The notes under the pieces are model-generated. The model worked only from the letters and a program-made list of their open reading frames with translations. It was not told where the DNA came from and ran no database searches. This document shows, piece by piece, positions 4,476 to 5,026 of a stretch of 5,026 nucleotides of DNA. The translations under genes and the position numbers were made by a program. This DNA comes from Verrucomicrobiota bacterium (lineage in GTDB: Bacteria > Verrucomicrobiota > Verrucomicrobiia > Limisphaerales > JADLHS01), in NCBI GenBank assembly GCA_004297495.1, contig SCTL01000792.1:1-5026 (forward strand), read 5' to 3'. Positions within the stretch are counted from its first letter, which is position 1. Every line of letters starts with the position of its first letter.

Positions 4476-5026
4476 ATGAGCAACGAGCACAATCTGTTTA
4501 ATTCACTTCAGACATTCGATCTCGGGAACGGCAAGAAAGGTAGGTTTTATTCGCTGCCCGCGCTGGAACAGGCCGGCGTCGGCGCGGTTTCCAAGCTGCC
4601 CGTCTCGATCCGGCTCGTGCTGGAATCCATCCTGCGCAATTGCGACGGCAAACGCGTGAGCGAAGCCGCCGTCCGCGCGCTGGCGAACTGGAAACCGACC
4701 GAGACGCGCACGGAGGAAATTCCGTTCGTCGTCGCGCGCATCGTGTTGCAGGATTTTACGGGCGTGCCGTTGCTGGTGGACTTGGCGGCGATGCGCAGCG
4801 CCGTCGCCAAGCTCGGCAAGAATCCCAAGATCATCGAGCCGCTCGTGCCGGTGGACCTTGTCGTGGATCACTCGGTGCAGGTGGACTTCGCCGGCAACGC
4901 GGAGGCGCTGGCGAAGAATCTCGAACTGGAATTTTCCCGCAACCGCGAGCGCTACCAGTTCCTCAAGTGGGGCATGCAGGCCTTCGACACGTTCAAGGTC
5001 GTCCCGCCCGGCATCGGCATCGTGCA
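4476..5026 (+). CDS. acnA: Aconitate hydratase, N-terminal part (3' end outside window)
   Basis: The reading frame is open from the ATG at 4476 to the right edge, 183 complete codons with no stop. Aconitase interconverts citrate and isocitrate in the TCA cycle with a [4Fe-4S] cluster in the cytoplasm. The visible part is the N-terminal region of domain 1 of the AcnA/IRP type: FYSLPALEQ (24-32), LPVSIRLVLESILRNCDG, VLQDFTGVPLLVDLAAMR (90-107), VVDHSVQVDF starting at 129, then FLKWGMQAFDTFKVVPPGIGIV up to the window edge. The family normally runs to about 900 residues, so only about one fifth is here, and the cluster-binding cysteines are not included. The start fits the family N-terminus; GGA at 4465-4467 is a weak Shine-Dalgarno sequence. 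It follows a strong terminator, so it should have its own promoter, for which a candidate lies at 4406-4434. Confidence 0.95.
   Translation, partial: MSNEHNLFNSLQTFDLGNGKKGRFYSLPALEQAGVGAVSKLPVSIRLVLESILRNCDGKRVSEAAVRALANWKPTETRTEEIPFVVARIVLQDFTGVPLLVDLAAMRSAVAKLGKNPKIIEPLVPVDLVVDHSVQVDFAGNAEALAKNLELEFSRNRERYQFLKWGMQAFDTFKVVPPGIGIV

Noticed and set aside
2933..4492. A very long minus-strand reading frame (519 codons) opposite the oxidoreductase
   Set aside because: It lies antisense to a gene with clear family motifs, and its translation is low-complexity and rich in Arg, Ala, Gly, Asp and Val, as expected from GC-biased codons read backward. It also crosses the terminator at 4323-4355.
1..5026. 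CRISPR array, tRNA, rRNA, transposase or phage genes
   Set aside because: I found no regularly spaced repeats, no clover-leaf with a CCA-type end, no rRNA-like sequence, and no transposase, integrase or phage structural motif in the translations.

Overview
The window is a bacterial chromosomal segment, GC-rich from about position 955 onward, and probably from a Verrucomicrobiota-type organism (Pedosphaera/Limisphaerales-like). That assignment is an inference from three things: a Tat-exported Gfo/Idh/MocA oxidoreductase of the form abundant in Verrucomicrobiota and Planctomycetota, a GC-rich intergenic hairpin of the type scattered through such genomes, and weak or absent Shine-Dalgarno sequences before several starts. 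No rRNA or other phylogenetic marker is present, so the phylum is not proven.

Layout. Positions 1-828 (minus strand) hold two adjacent, related small lipoprotein genes; the downstream one runs off the left edge. This part is visibly more AT-rich than the rest. Positions 829-1122 are intergenic and contain an imperfect inverted repeat of about 109 bp (960-1068). On the plus strand follow a CDP-alcohol phosphatidyltransferase (pgsA-like, GTG start, 1123-1725), a four-unit tandem heptamer (1735-1762), a Bcp/PrxQ peroxiredoxin (1766-2242), a second peroxiredoxin resembling AhpE (2360-2839) with its own palindromes and ribosome binding site and a strong terminator (2863-2892), a Tat-signal Gfo/Idh/MocA oxidoreductase (2966-4297) with a strong terminator (4323-4355), and the first 183 codons of aconitase acnA (4476 to the right edge), preceded by a perfect 8-bp inverted repeat that overlaps a possible promoter.

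How the genes work together. pgsA and bcp lie only 40 bp apart and may be co-transcribed, although their jobs differ (phospholipid synthesis versus peroxide reduction). The two peroxiredoxins form a functional pair for thiol-dependent peroxide detoxification, but the second appears to have its own control region. The oxidoreductase is bounded by terminators on both sides and looks monocistronic. Aconitase, a TCA-cycle enzyme with an oxidant-sensitive iron-sulphur cluster, starts a new unit. Most of the window is ordinary housekeeping. The less explained parts are the low-GC lipoprotein pair, the intergenic hairpin, the heptamer repeat, and the second peroxiredoxin with a PrxQ-like cysteine spacing in an AhpE-like frame.
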